NCBI GenBank assembly: GCA_032164245.1
Contig: JAVMKO010000178.1
Location: 186,001 to 250,000 of the forward strand
DNA length: 64,000 nucleotides
Reading direction: 5' to 3'
Source of the DNA: Sternotherus odoratus
Lineage: Eukaryota > Chordata > Testudines > Kinosternidae
In this document: one piece after another, positions 1 to 10,540 of the stretch
Layout of the letters: each line of letters opens with the position of its first letter
How positions within the stretch are numbered: position 1 is the first letter of the stretch
Notes under the pieces: generated by a model
Told to the model about the DNA's origin: nothing
Seen by the model: the letters and a program-made list of their open reading frames with translations, nothing else
The model's database searches: none
Made by a program: the position numbers and the translations under genes

Positions 1-560
1 ACTTAAATGGCACCCGTTGCCAGGCTTAGCCAGTGCCATGAAACTAGCATGATTCCAATGATATCACAGAAAGAGCAGCGCTAATAACTCCGGCCTTTTT
101 TCTTCCCAGCGCTTTGGGGGCATGTTGAGCCCTGCTGGTGGGGCTCTATCCCCAGATACTACAGACACAGATGACACTGACAGTCTATAAAGTGATTCTG
201 GTTCATTTAACAGTGACCAATCGGATTAAGTGAAGGGAGGCAAAGAGAAGAGGAAAGAAAGGCTCAGACTCATCTAAAGTCACAGGGAAAGTCACCAGCA
301 GAGCCCAGAACAGATCCCCGAGCTCTTGTCTCCCAGCCCCGCTCCCTTTTCACCAGACCACACCAGCTCCCACTTCCCAGCCAGCAGACGTTTGAGTCCA
401 GTTCCTTTCAGAACATCATTGTCGTCTCACTGCTCCCAGAGAAAGAGCAGCGACAAGGAATTCCTCTTTTAATAACTTGATTTTTTCCTCTAGCTTGATG
501 CAGGGCTTGGAGCGGATGTGACTGTGAGTATTCAGAATTTACCCTCCTTTGCAGCTTTTA
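1..560 (+). other. Diverged copies of the mini-exon cassette
   Basis: Two stretches (about 67-110 and 437-493) begin with 'agaaagagcagc' and run through a T-rich tract into an AG acceptor. They resemble the more recent copies at about 3210, 4220 and 4630. The second is followed by a 30-nt segment and a strong GTGAGTAT donor-like site (494-523). No reading frame of useful length is present. The stretch looks like the older end of a locally duplicated array; its function is unknown. Confidence 0.35.
494..523 (+). other. Exon-like 30-nt segment between strong splice-like sites
   Basis: The tract 'tttttcctctag' immediately precedes a 30-nt segment that is followed by 'gtgagtatt', a near-consensus donor. 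In phase 0 it is open (LDAGLGADVT); the other two phases contain a stop. Its context matches the three later cassette copies (3254, 4259, 4669). It may be a mini-exon of an unrecognised gene or a relic. Splicing is inferred from sites only. Confidence 0.25.
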
Positions 561-639
561 AATTAGCCTGGTACCTTTAATCAGATTAAACACAGGAAGC
601 CGATTGGTCCCTGCGGTGGGCTCAGAGATTAGGATAGTT

Positions 640-900
640 GAGAGATCCTGGGGAGTCCAGAGACAAGAAGCCCCATCTATTTAATTTACCACAGAGACAG
701 TTAAGGGGTGACTTGATCTGGCTAGACACATAACTGAAGGGGGAAGAGATTTCTGATGGGAGATGGCTCTTTACACAAACAAAGGAAGACGAGATCCAAT
801 CCTCTAAAACTGAAGCTAGACAACTTGAATGAAGAAAGACGGTGAACATTTTTTCATCAGTCTTAATTAACCATTGGAAGAATTAGCCTCGGATGTGGTT
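640..900 (+). repeat. CR1 LINE fragment, 3' part
   Basis: Degenerate match to the 3' portion of sauropsid CR1 elements. Landmarks are 'gttaaggggtgacttgat', then 'gaagctagacaa', then 'aattaaccattggaa'. The same landmarks occur in order in the clearer copy at 47.9-49.4 kb. It is heavily mutated and has no open frame. Confidence 0.6.
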
Positions 901-924
901 ACGTCTCTGGCTACGTCTGTGCCA

Positions 925-1190
925 GAGAGCTTAGAGCAGCACAAATGTATTGATGCAGCTGTGCCACTGTAACATGTTATGTAGGGGCTCTATGCCGACG
1001 GGGAAGAACTCTCCAGTCAATGCAATTAGACCACCCGCAACGAGCGGCCGGGGAAGCTCCCCCACCAACACAGCCCTGTGCACTCTACTGTTAATACTGG
1101 AGAAAGTTATGTCAATCACGGGGGTATTTTTTACACACCCCTGAGTGACATCAAGTTTTGCCAACGTAAATGGCAGTGGAGGTAGAACCA
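925..1190. repeat. Probable non-autonomous DNA-transposon relic
   Basis: The blocks 'cacacccctgagtgacat' and 'cagctgtgccactgtaac' resemble a short interspersed element common in turtle genomes, with inverted ends of the 'tgtctacac' type. A more complete relative may lie at 6720-7222. Ends and target-site duplication are not resolvable here. The family assignment rests on memory of similar repeats. Confidence 0.3.
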
Positions 1191-1199
1191 AAATCACTG

Positions 1200-2037
1200 A
1201 AAGTCTGTAAATCTAGGTGGGATATTGTAGCAATGCGAGAACTCACTGGCGCGGTGCCCCCTGCTGGTCCTATTGGGAATTAGCTTTCCAGCCCTCAGAG
1301 CGCCTCCTGGTGGCCAGTGTCTCACCTGCCGCTGGCCCTTATTTCCCTCCTGGACCCCGGTGCCCTTTCGCCTGAGGTTCTGTCCACTGCAGTACCCCCA
1401 CACTGTGGTTCTCCACTCCCAGGGGGACCCTCAAACCTCTAACCCCACCGTGTCTCAGTGGCTACTGCCAGTCATCATCCAGCCCCCGCTCACTGGGGCA
1501 GACTGCCGGCTGCACTGGCCACTCATCATTGGCAAGGGGTAGGACTTGCTGCCTCTGCCTATCCTCGGGCTGCCCCTCTGCAGCCCCGGTCCCTTCAGAG
1601 GCCTTCACGGGGGCCTGCAACCTGGGGGGTTTCCAGGCTGGAGCTCTGGAGCTCCCCAGCTCCCTTTGTCCTTCCCCAGCCCTGCTCTGCTTCAGGGAGC
1701 CTTGTGCTCCCAGGCAGCCAGGTCCTTCTCCCTCTCCAGAGCTAGAGAGAGAGACTCCTCCCAGCTCCCGGCCCACAGCCCTCTTAGAAGGGCCAGCTGG
1801 GCCCTGATTGAGCTGGCCACAGCTGTGGCTGCTTCCCCAATCAGCCTACTTTGGCTGTTTTAACCCCTGTTTTGCCGGAGTGGGGCAGTCGCCCCACTCC
1901 AGAGATCTTCAGAAAAGGTATGCGCTAAATAGAACAGGAGTTAGGGGCTAGATGCAGGAATCATTGGGTGAGATTCTGGGCCCTGTGTCATTCAGGTCAG
2001 TCTAGTAAAAAATTCATTTGACATCATTTCAACCAGC
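1200..2037. other. Unassigned sequence, no gene seen
   Basis: Moderately GC-rich DNA with several overlapping open frames of about 100 codons on both strands. None has a recognisable domain or splice structure. The overlap of frames suggests base composition rather than coding. Confidence 0.4.
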
Positions 2038-2247
2038 CCAAATTCTTAAGCCGAGCAATAAGGAAACTGCCGAACTCTGGAGGTTGATCCCAGCACTAAG
2101 GAAGAAGGGCAGTAGGTACACTCCCCAACACGGGCCTCTCTGGAGACATCTCTACACTACAGATTTCCCCTGGCAAAGTGGTGTTGATTTGGGGAGTGAA
2201 GATATTTGACCTATGACTGATATGGCTGTGCTGGCAAATGGCCCCAC

Positions 2248-3024
2248 TGTGACAAAGTGGGAGTACTGTGTGTGTGCCTCAGTTTCCCCTATGCATTTCT
2301 TGAGCGTCTATGAGGAGGGAAAGGAATGTGTAGCTGATGCAGAGCAAAGCCACTGCAGGTGTTAATGGGTGAAGCTGTAATCTGACCCCAGGTGGGGGAG
2401 AGAGGTCAGGTGATACCTCAAGCCCGCGAAACCAGACAAGGGACAAAGGAGAGCAGGGAGTGGCTAGAGGGGGTTGAGTCAGTCTGGGTCTAGCTGGGAA
2501 GGGGAGAGAAGCCATCTCGCTCTCTGGCCCCAAGATGGATCCAGCTGAGGGCTCACGCTCGCTCGCTGCATGGTCTGTGTTAGACCAGATGGAAGTCATT
2601 GAATGAACCTGGGGAAGAAGCAGGAGCCCAGAATCTGGGTCTCATTCTCCTAGCACCCCAGAAGGACCTGCCTGACTGGATGGGCCCTGTTGAGACTGAG
2701 AAGCTGTGAGTTGGATGGTTCCTGACATCTCAAATAAACCGTCTATTCTGCTGGCTGGCTGAGAGTCACGTTTGACTGTGGATTTGGGGTGCAGAACCCC
2801 TGGGCTCCCCCAGGACCCCACCCAGGTGGGCTTGCTGGGGGAAGCACACGGAGGGGCAGAAGGTGCTGAATGCTCCGAGGTCAGACCCAGGAAGGTGGAA
2901 GTGGGGACCCCTGAAGCTCCTGGCCTGGGAAACAGGCTGTGTACGGAGAAGGGACCCTCCACCCGGAGTCCGGTCTGGCTTCCTAGGGAGCGGTTCCAGA
3001 CCATCGCCCGGGCGCTCCGTGACA
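2248..3024 (+). mobile_element. Solo LTR of an endogenous retroelement
   Basis: The element starts TGTGACAAAG and ends GCTCCGTGACA, the TG...CA termini of an LTR. It is flanked by the perfect 5-bp duplication CCCAC (2243-2247 and 3025-3029). An AATAAA lies near 2733, followed by the U5-like 'ggctggctgagagtcacg'. Three other copies of about 640-810 bp occur in the window at 11700, 20713 and 54543. No internal retroviral genes are present, so this is a solo LTR left by recombination. A 5-bp duplication fits ERV-L-like or Ty3/gypsy-like integrases. It sits inside duplication unit A, and unit B has the same site without the insertion. Confidence 0.9.
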
Positions 3025-3253
3025 CCCACACATTGATAGCAGCAAAACCGGGCATTTGCCATGGAGATTATTTCACTCGGAGTCAGCTAGAACATGCTAC
3101 ACTGACAAACATGCAGTCGTACGCTGGCGTAGCCCTACTGACACGGTGCTGCTAGTGCAGACATCGTGGGGTTAAACTATGGACCAGGGGAGGGAATTCT
3201 GATGGTGTTGGAGAAAGAGCAGAATCAATTAACTCCCGGCAATTTCCTTGCAG

Positions 3254-3286
3254 GAGGCTCATGCGACACCAGCTGGAAGCATCGAG
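3254..3286 (+). other. Exon-like 33-nt segment, cassette copy A
   Basis: The acceptor-like tract 'aatttccttgcag' precedes it and 'gtgagtaatc' follows, so it looks like a 33-nt (11-codon) exon. It is open in phase 0 (EAHATPAGSIE) and phase 1 (RLMRHQLEAS). The intron-like flanks differ from copy B by only a few bases, while this segment differs at about 11 of 33 positions. The parent gene is unknown. Confidence 0.3.
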
Positions 3287-3837
3287 GTGAGTAATCAAAT
3301 TTGCGTTGATGTCAGGCTGTCTTATATTATCCCAGTACGTCTTAGTGAGCCTGAACCCCGAGGAAGTGGTCAGTTGGAATAGCCTGGACAGATGTGCAAG
3401 GACTGGCACAAAAGCCAGAGCAATGGGTTTCTAAATCCCCAAAGGGTTAATGCAGGAGTTAATCCAGATGTTTTGTGCAGGTTCGTTTCCCCTGTAATAC
3501 TAGTAGCCGATTTGCTCCATCTCTGTGGGCTGCGCTTTATAACCATTGCAAGAATCACTTGCCTCTTCACAGGACATGCACAGGAATTTAAATTTGATCC
3601 TTGTGGCAGGGCGGCACAAACGTTCACTCTCCATCCTCCCCCATCTGGCCCGGGGAGGATCTCACTGCCCCCCTCCTCCAAATGGCCAAACCCCAGGAAG
3701 AGCTCGATCTTCTCTCCCTCGAGGGTCTCGGAGCCAGAGGAAATATTTCAGTGGGCGGGAGGGTGGAAAATGTGAAAAACAATGGATAACTTCTCTCATT
3801 TGGAAAAATTCCAATCCGCTCTAATTCGTATCCTGAG

Positions 3838-4545
3838 GTGTCAGGAAACAGCCAAACTCTGGAAGTTAATCCCAGCACTGAGATAGAAGGGCAGTGGGAA
3901 GGCTGCCCAGACACAGATGTCTGGAGACATCACTACACGACAGACTTCCCCGGGCAAAGTGGTGTTGGTTTGGGGCCTGAAGATATTTGATCTCTGACTG
4001 ACACGGCTGTGCTGGCAAATGGCCCCAGTGGAGACAATTTTGTAGCAGCAAAACCGGGCATTTGCCATGGAGATTATTTCACTCGGAGTCAGCTAGAACA
4101 TGCTACACTGACAAACGTGCAGTAGTATGCTAGGAGAGCTGTACTGACACGGCGCTGGTAGTGCAGACATGGTGGGTTAAACTATGGACCAGGGGAGGGA
4201 ATTCTGATGGTGTTGGAGAAAGAGCAGCATCAATTAACTCCCAGCAATTTCCTTGCAGGGGTTTCCTGAGAAATCAGCTGGAAGCCTTCGGGTGAGTAAT
4301 CAAATTTGCTTTGTTGTCCAGCTCTCTCGTGTCTCCTCCGTCCCCTACCCAGTCCTGGGAGGATCTTCCTGCCTCTCCTCCCTTCACCCATCGGAAGCCC
4401 CAGCAGAAGCTCGATATTCCCTGCCCTCGTGGTCCCGGGGAGAGAGATGATTTGTGCCCCAAGTTATTACATGGGGGGGGGGATGTGGCTGTGACCATCA
4501 TTGCCTCCTATGCGCACCCCCTGCCAGTTTGAGTCATACATACTG
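3838..4545 (+). repeat. Local duplication unit B
   Basis: Tandem paralogue of unit A with the same block order but without the LTR. It diverges after about 4310, where it continues into a C-rich, locally repeated 'ggatctt..ctcc' tract also present in units A and C. It provides the empty LTR site ('ggcaaatggccccagtgg') and contains the exon-like segment 4259-4291. Confidence 0.7.
4259..4291 (+). other. Exon-like 33-nt segment, cassette copy B
   Basis: Flanked by 'aatttccttgcag' and 'gtgagtaatc', as in copy A. It is open in phase 0 (GFPEKSAGSLR) and phase 1 (GFLRNQLEAF). The phase-1 reading has a leucine spacing compatible with a coiled-coil segment and aligns with RLMRHQLEAS of copy A. This is inference from two short peptides. 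Confidence 0.3.
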
Positions 4546-4668
4546 GGAGCTGTGATTGGCTGGGAATCCTGTTCAGACATGGTGGGTTAAACTATGGACC
4601 AGGGGAGGGAATTCTGATGGCGTTGGAGAAAGAGCAGCATCAATTAACTCCCAGCAATTTCCTTGCAG

Positions 4669-4700
4669 TACCTTCCTGGGTGACCAGTAGAAGCGTCCAG
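4669..4700 (+). other. Exon-like segment, cassette copy C, donor lost
   Basis: The acceptor-like tract 'aatttccttgcag' is intact, but the donor position reads CTGAGT instead of GTGAGT and the segment is 32 nt instead of 33. Phases 0 and 1 both contain a stop. If copies A and B are exons, this one is a dead copy. Confidence 0.3.
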
Positions 4701-4748
4701 CTGAGTAATCACATTTGTGTTGATGTCTGGCTGTCTTATATTTTCCAG

Positions 4749-4869
4749 AGGTAACAAAGTCCTGTGGCACCTTAAAGACTAACTATAAAGTTTTGAAGCA
4801 GTCTTTAAGGTGCCACAGGACTTTGTTACCTCTGCTATTCCAGACTAACACGGCTACCTCTCTGATTCT
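4749..4869. mobile_element. Foldback Penelope-like element fragment
   Basis: Two inverted copies of a Penelope-like 3' tail meet head to head: 'aggtaacaaagtcctgtgg' at the left is the reverse complement of 'ccacaggactttgttacct' to the right. The right arm continues with 'ctaacacggctacctctc', as at 17400-17425. The element is bounded by a 13-bp direct duplication, TTATATTTTCCAG (4736-4748 and 4870-4882). Unit A has a related uninterrupted site near 3315-3330. It is a true insertion, younger than the local duplication. Confidence 0.85.
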
Positions 4870-5349
4870 TTATATTTTCCAGTACGTCTTAGTGAGGCTG
4901 AACCCCGAGGAAGTGGTCAGTTGGAATAGCCTGGACAGATGTGCAAGGATTGGCACAAAAACCAGGGCAATGGGTTCCTAAATCCCAAAGGGGTTAATCC
5001 AGGAGTTAATCCAGATGTTTTGTGCAGTTTCGTTTCCCCTGTAATACTAGTAGCCGATTTGCTCCATCTCTGTGGTTCTGCGCTTTATAACCATTGCAAG
5101 AATCACTTGCCACTTCGCAGGACATGCACAGGAAATTAAATTTGACTCTTTTGGGGGGGCACAGATGCTCACTCTCCTCCCTCCCCCACCCAGACCCAGG
5201 AGGATCTCGCTGCCCCCTCCCTCCACCCGGCCCAAGCCCCGACAATAGCTCTATATTCGCTGCCTCCATGGCCCTGGGGCCAGAGGAGTTTTGTGCCCAA
5301 CGTGATTATTGGGGGGGGGGAGGGAGACTGTGACCCTGATTGCCCTCCC

Positions 5350-6719
5350 CCAGGTGCACCCCCTTGCAGTTGGAGTCATAGATACCGGGAGCTGTGATTG
5401 GCTGGAAATCCTGTCATTGTGCTCCACAGGGTTTTGGGTAATAGTATCACCACAGACAATCACAAACACACTCCTCACTGGACAATGGAGCAGATGTCCT
5501 GCATGTGCCTCTCAGCCTCTCTGCACCAAAGTCAACAGAGTAGTGGCGGTTTACACCCGAATAGAATTGGGCCCACTTGAAAAGGGGTTTCTGAACATGC
5601 AGATAATGAAGCGTGCAAGTGGGGGCAGCTACAAGATCTTTCATTAGAGGGTGTCGGGGGGGATATCCCAGAGGGGGTGTCAGAGTTAATCCAGGCATCC
5701 TTTCCACTGTCAGTTCTCCCATTATCCCAGTAGATGGTTTGTCGGGGATCTGTAAGGCTCTGTTCTTAACAACCGTGATACGTTCCAGTTATTGACGAGA
5801 CTCAGTTGTAGAATTCTTAGCTGAGGGGCTACTAGCTCCAAGCCAAAAGCTGACTCAAGCTCCCGCCACCAGCGACTTCAACTACACTCCTGGTCCAGTA
5901 ACCTAGCCACTAAACGACACTGTCCTCTACAGTGCTGGCTACATAAGTGCCCGTTGTACTTTTGAATCTCCTGCTACCTTAAGGGGGGTTTCCAACCCCC
6001 AGCTTTGCCCCAGGCCTGCTCCCTTCTTGCATCTTCCCACCCCCACTCTGCCCCACCACTTGCTTCCCCGTTCCACCCTTTCCCCCGAGCATGCCCCACC
6101 CTCGCTCCTACCCCCTCGTCCCCAGCACCTCCTGCCCACTGCTGCCCACTGCGGGGGGCAGCGGGGAGGAGCTGATCAGCAGGGCTCTGATTCCCTTTTC
6201 CAATCGATCAATAACGCGGTTTGCAAAGGGCACTGATGTAAAATGCACTCAGCTGGCTGGGGATAGAGAGGGATGGAATTCCGTCCCGGTAGAGGGGAGG
6301 GTACTTGTCTTATTCCCAGTGGGGTTCTCGGACCATAATAGCAGTTTCCCATCTCTCCCTGGCTCTGCAGTTCGGGAAATGATGAATTAATAAGAGACAC
6401 GCTGATGAAACCAGATCTGATGAACACGGCGACGATGCCTCCATAACGCTTCCTGTGCTGCTGACCAATCAAATGCTAAATGAGAATCATAAATCGGACC
6501 GATTGGGACTCTAACTGATTACTGTGCTCTTCACTGATTGTGGTGTCTTTCGACAGAGGGCAAAGAGCTCTGTCCCTCTGTTGCCCTGGGGAATGGCAAG
6601 AGCTTTGCAAAAATAAAAATAAATGCAACTGCACAAAAAGCTTTAGAAAATTTTCCTTTTTAAATGTTTCTCCATAAATTAATTTTACTTCCCGACTGGC
6701 CTGGGATTTGCGCCATTCC
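5350..6719. other. Unassigned sequence, no gene seen
   Basis: Contains a degraded relic of the unit A/C block near 5650-5770 and otherwise unique-looking, AT-moderate sequence. No long open frame, RNA gene or clear transposon end was recognised. Confidence 0.4.
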
Positions 6720-7222
6720 AAGGGTATGTCTACACCACAGGCCTAAGTCAACCTCTGTTAGTAATTACTGTGGTGGCTGATGTCCACACTACTCTCCTTC
6801 TGTCGGTGATGTGTGTCCTCACCAGGAGCACTTCCACAGACTAAAGAGGAGCCGTGCAGGAGGCTGGGAGCCAAAGCTCTTAGCTCTGTGCAGCTCCCCT
6901 CCAGGAGCTCGGCTGCTTCCTAGGGAGCAGGGACCAGCTGCCTGGGGTTTATGACTCCCTGAATGGGAAGCGGGGAACTGCCAGGCAGGAGCTTGGCTGG
7001 GAGTGGGGAACCGAGGGTAGCTGGGCTCAAGACAGCAAACAGCCGATGTAACAGTATTTGCAGAGACATTGTGTCAGCCTAACTACACCAACGTAAGTGC
7101 TACACCTCTCATGAAGTTATGATGTAGGTGTAGGAGGCACTTTCATCAGTGGGACAAGGCTGTAGTGTGCACAGTGACATAATTAGATTGAAATTAACTG
7201 TCTTATGTTTAGACCAGGCCGA
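6720..7222. repeat. Probable MITE with 'tgtctacac'-type ends
   Basis: The left end 'gggtatgtctacaccac' and the right part 'tatgtttagaccaggcc' look like diverged inverted ends of a short DNA transposon frequent in turtles. The internal block 'ctgtcggtgatgtgtgtcc' is typical of that repeat. Target-site duplication is not identifiable, so the boundaries are approximate. Confidence 0.35.
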
Positions 7223-8254
7223 AATGCTGTTATTTCTCTTAGGCAATTCTGAACTTTTACCAGGGCTGTGACTGGGACAAAGGACAATTTTCCTTTCAGG
7301 GTCGATGTTCCAGCACATAATCTCCAGAGTCTGGAGATGTCTCCTTGCACTGCGTAAGACGAACCCTTTCCAGAAAACTTACACTCTTCAGGCCTGAACA
7401 TCACACAGGCATTCGCTCCCATCGAAACAACCCATAATAACCGGAACCTCAATCTTTGAAGGACACAAGTTATGGCACCAGTTTATGAGAAGGCTTAATT
7501 TGTTCTAAATATTTTGGGCTCGAGCCCCTTGCCTGGCTTTGCAGCCTCATCCACTCCTCCTCTCTCTGCCCGGAGCAGCACTATCTACCCTTCGCAGGAG
7601 GAACAAAATCTTTTCAGAAAAGATGACGTCAGGTGACATATTTCAAGGAGACTAAAGGAGTCAAAGGAGCTGGACACCCAACTTCCTTAGGCCTGTCTGA
7701 AAATCCCAGTTTAGGGCAGTCGAATGATGTTTTGCAAAACAGAGGGATGCAGGGTTGCTGTAGGGAACATTTCACTGCCGAACACTATTGGGGGGAAACA
7801 GTGGGAGCTCCTTCCAGAGCCCCTCTCCTCAGCCTCCTGCATTGTGACAGCACAAGCATCAACACCCACACAACCTGTTAGGAAGCAGCTGTCACAGCTC
7901 CGATTGAGCGCCCCCTCTTGACCACTCATCAGACTGCTGTAGGGGGACCCAGCAACTGCCTTCCATATTTTAAGCTGCCGGAGTCTGACCAGACCCAGGC
8001 ACTGCCTGTCTTGAGGTCCCTGTGCATGCTCGTGAGGTGCTGATCCTCTATCTAGCACCCCTTGTTGAGAGCTGCAATGCAGTCCAACCACCCCACCCCA
8101 CCCCGAATCAGTGCTGCCCCCTCAGCATACGCTGTATCTTAAACACACCCTCTCCCAGAGTCCCCCTGAAGACACAGGCCTTACAGTTTAACTCCCTCAG
8201 GGGGCACGAGTGACGATGTAGGACATCACAAGGATGATTAAAGGACTAGAAAGC
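7223..8254. other. Unassigned sequence, no gene seen
   Basis: Short frames on both strands only (up to about 126 codons at 7711-8091 on the minus strand), without recognisable motifs. No RNA gene was seen. Confidence 0.4.
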
Positions 8255-8400
8255 ATGCCCTAGAGTGCAAGACTCCGGGAACTCAATATACTTTGGTTAC
8301 CAAAGAGAAGGTTAAGGGGCGACTTAATGACCGTCTATAAGGGGAACAAATAATGAACCATCTAGCAGAGAAAGGTATAACATGATCCTGGGGGTGGGGT
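8255..8400 (+). repeat. CR1 LINE fragment
   Basis: The blocks 'agagaaggttaaggggcgac' and 'gcagagaaaggtataacatg' match the CR1 region seen at 640-900 and 48.0 kb, in the same orientation. Confidence 0.6.
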
Positions 8401-8424
8401 TCTGTCCCACCTAGTGGCACTGAG

Positions 8425-8540
8425 ACCTGAGAGAGAGATTAAAGAGTTTGCTCTACAGCCTTAACTAACTGCCAGTTGGGTTTTAACTCATGCAGTAGAG
8501 GCACATCCGCTAAGGTCCCCAGTTCGATCCCACCCACAAG
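8425..8540 (+). repeat. tRNA-derived SINE head (chelonian Cry-like)
   Basis: The segment 'taactcatgcagtagaggc' resembles a pol III A box and 'ccagttcgatcc' a B box, with tRNA-like spacing of about 35 nt. The preceding 'gagtttgctctacagcctta' is typical of turtle tRNA-derived SINEs. The cloverleaf is degraded, so this is a SINE and not a functional tRNA gene. Confidence 0.5.
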
Positions 8541-8939
8541 GACTGGGGTCTGTTGGCACTAAACAGGCACAACCCCCCTCCCCCCATTGGCCATGGTTCC
8601 CAGCCTATGGGAGTGCAGCGCCGGTGCTCAGGGCAGGGGAAGCACACAGAGCCCCATGGCCCCCTGCCTAGGAGCGGGACCTGCTGGTCACTTCCAGGAT
8701 GCGGTGCCAGCAGGTCAGGTAGGAACCAGCCTGCCCGAGCCCAACAGCACCACCGACCGGACTTTTAATGGTCAAAAAACAGATTCCTGATCACCGTACC
8801 GGGGAGGCCTGTTACAAGACCCAGCAGCCCCCATCCCGCTGTCTGTCTGAACCCCCCGAGAGAGGCTGTCTGGGGACAGAGAGCTGCTATCGCCTCAGCT
8901 AGCAACTCCATCAGCATAACAGCGAGAGGAGGGATGAGC

Positions 8940-9080
8940 CAGGGGCCCTGTATGTGGGAGGAGAGATACGGGAGGGCGAGTCTCTGCACAGGACCTGGCA
9001 CAACGGGGCCGGATCTCGGCAGGGCAGGGTCTGTCTCTCACTGTGTGACTCTGCAGTGCCTGGCACAATGGGTCCCCGAT
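8940..9080 (+). repeat. L2/CR1-like 3' tail fragment
   Basis: The wording 'gcagggtctgtctctcact' followed by 'cagtgcctggcacaatgggt' is characteristic of ancient L2-like LINE tails. A second copy lies at 10445-10540 ('gggactgcgtctcactgtg'). Assignment is by recognition only. Confidence 0.3.
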
Positions 9081-9089
9081 CTTTGTGTC

Positions 9090-9829
9090 CTGTCCAATCC
9101 ACCTGTGGGAGCACTGCGTGTGCCAATCCACAATGTGGTGAAGTTCAGTATTTCAGGATGTCCTGTAGCAACCACCCAGGCAGCAGAAGAAATCCCTGGA
9201 GCTGGATGGATTTATCCTGGGTGCTAGTTATAGAGAATTCCTTGGGGCATCGCCCTGGCGTGGTTCTCTGCAATGCCACACAGCTACTCTGGCAGCCTCG
9301 CTGCTCAAATGGGACCCAATTCTGCCCCCTCCTGAGGACAGTTCGGGGCTGGGCTTTGTTTGTACAAGGCTATGAAGCATGCTGACTAAAACTTGCCAGG
9401 GTGTGAAGACACCTGGTCCCTCCACTTTTCTAGGAAGCCCAGCCCATGCCCTGACTTCCCCCCAGGCTGTCAAACCTCCCCCTCCCCCCCGGAGCAAAGG
9501 AGACTGTATAAGAGCAGTTTGGCTGCTGGGGAAGGAAGATTTCCAATCTGAGCACCCAGTGACTCCGAACTCTGACTGACGGCACGGCAGGACAGCATGG
9601 CAAGTTCTGTCATATTCCAGATGTACTCAGCATCTCCCCTTACGATCTCCGGAGACAACCCATTTATAACCCATAAACTGAGTCCACTGTCCAGAGCTTC
9701 ACAGTGTTGGGAGCCCCCTGGGCCTTTTTTGATTCTCCCCGTTATGGAGGGGACTTCATAATCTACAGGGTAGGAAAGGCTCAACCATTCCCCCCAGAGG
9801 CGGGATCATCAAATCAAAGCGCATGACAA
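9090..9829. other. Unassigned sequence, no gene seen
   Basis: No recognisable gene, RNA or repeat boundary. Frames of about 100 codons occur on both strands at 9228-9497 and 9470-9784 without motifs. Confidence 0.35.
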
Positions 9830-10201
9830 ATGGGGGACTCGACAGCTCCCAAATCACCTTGTATCCTCAAACTTTTCTCACGGGCACAAAGGAGTAAGAA
9901 ACCTCAAGTACAGGACACGTATTTTTCTCTCAAAGATGCTGAGGGAGCTGTGGTCTTCTTCTATAAGGAAAACGACACGGGAGAGACGAGGTTCCTGCTG
10001 AATCCAGACGTGATGCAGAATTTCACTGCTGTGAAGTTAACCTCCCTTGGCAAATCAATGAAGCTTGCCACGGAAATGGGGCCGCAGTGGAAACAGGCGA
10101 GAACTTTCCCCGTCCCTGCACACAGAGGAACGGCTCCCGGTCCCCACCTGTTCCCCAAAAGAGGATTCACTCCACCACATCCTAGTGATGATTATTGCTG
10201 A
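9830..10201 (+). other. 123-codon open frame of unknown function
   Basis: The frame begins MGDSTAPKSPCILKL and contains VVFFYKENDTGETRFLLN near residues 41-60. The frame just upstream reads QITLYPQTFLTG before a stop. Together they faintly suggest a frameshifted immunoglobulin-like receptor domain (strand-C-like 'FFYKEND'), but the paired cysteines and tryptophan expected of such a domain are not seen. It has no splice context or neighbours that support it. It is more likely a relic or chance frame than a gene. Confidence 0.15.
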
Positions 10202-10540
10202 TTGCAGACATCCTCCTGCCTGACCGGCGACCCAGGGGGGTAGGAGTGAAATCCCTTGGCACGTTACACCACTCGGTTTTTCCCCCCCACATGCACTGAG
10301 AGCTCTTGGCCTCAGGACACCCGGCTCGGCTCTCTTCTCCTAAAGAAGAGGTTCGAAGCATCTGGATTCGACTTTCTTCTTTAGGAGAAGAGGGTCTAAT
10401 AGACGCCAGAACAGACAGAGGTGAGGAGAGAAGGAGGCCTGTCGGTGGAAGGAGAGATACGGGGGGTTGTCTGTACAGCACCTGGAACGACAGGGTCTGA
10501 TGTCAGCTGGGGCAGGGACTGCGTCTCACTGTGTGACAGG

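Larger units (their letters stand above)
2038..3790 (+). repeat. Local duplication unit A
   Basis: The sequence either side of the LTR at 2248-3024 is repeated in unit B (3838-4545) and its later part in unit C (4572-5340). Shared landmarks are 'gtgctggcaaatggcccca', 'gcagcaaaaccgggcattt', 'ctatggaccaggggaggg' and 'cgaggaagtggtcagttgg'. Flank identity over some blocks is above 90 percent, so the duplication is fairly recent. The unit contains the exon-like segment 3254-3286. No known gene is recognised. Confidence 0.7.
4572..5340 (+). repeat. Local duplication unit C
   Basis: Third copy, lacking the first part of units A and B. It starts at 'cagacatggtgggttaaac' and matches unit A from about 3163 to 3740. 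It is interrupted by a 121-bp foldback element at 4749-4869. A more degraded copy of the 'gttaatccag' block appears near 5680-5740. Confidence 0.65.

Noticed and set aside
2642..3155. Similar 90-150-codon frames repeated at 2.7, 11.5, 21.2 and 55.1 kb
   Set aside because: All lie inside copies of one solo LTR family; their similarity reflects recent insertion, not protein conservation. No retroviral gag, pol or env is present.
8473..8531. tRNA gene
   Set aside because: A and B boxes are present but the cloverleaf stems do not pair and the context is that of a SINE.
9830..10201. Immunoglobulin-like receptor exon
   Set aside because: Only a short FFYKEND-like strand is suggestive; the disulfide cysteines are missing and the upstream part is out of frame, so it is kept only as an unknown frame.
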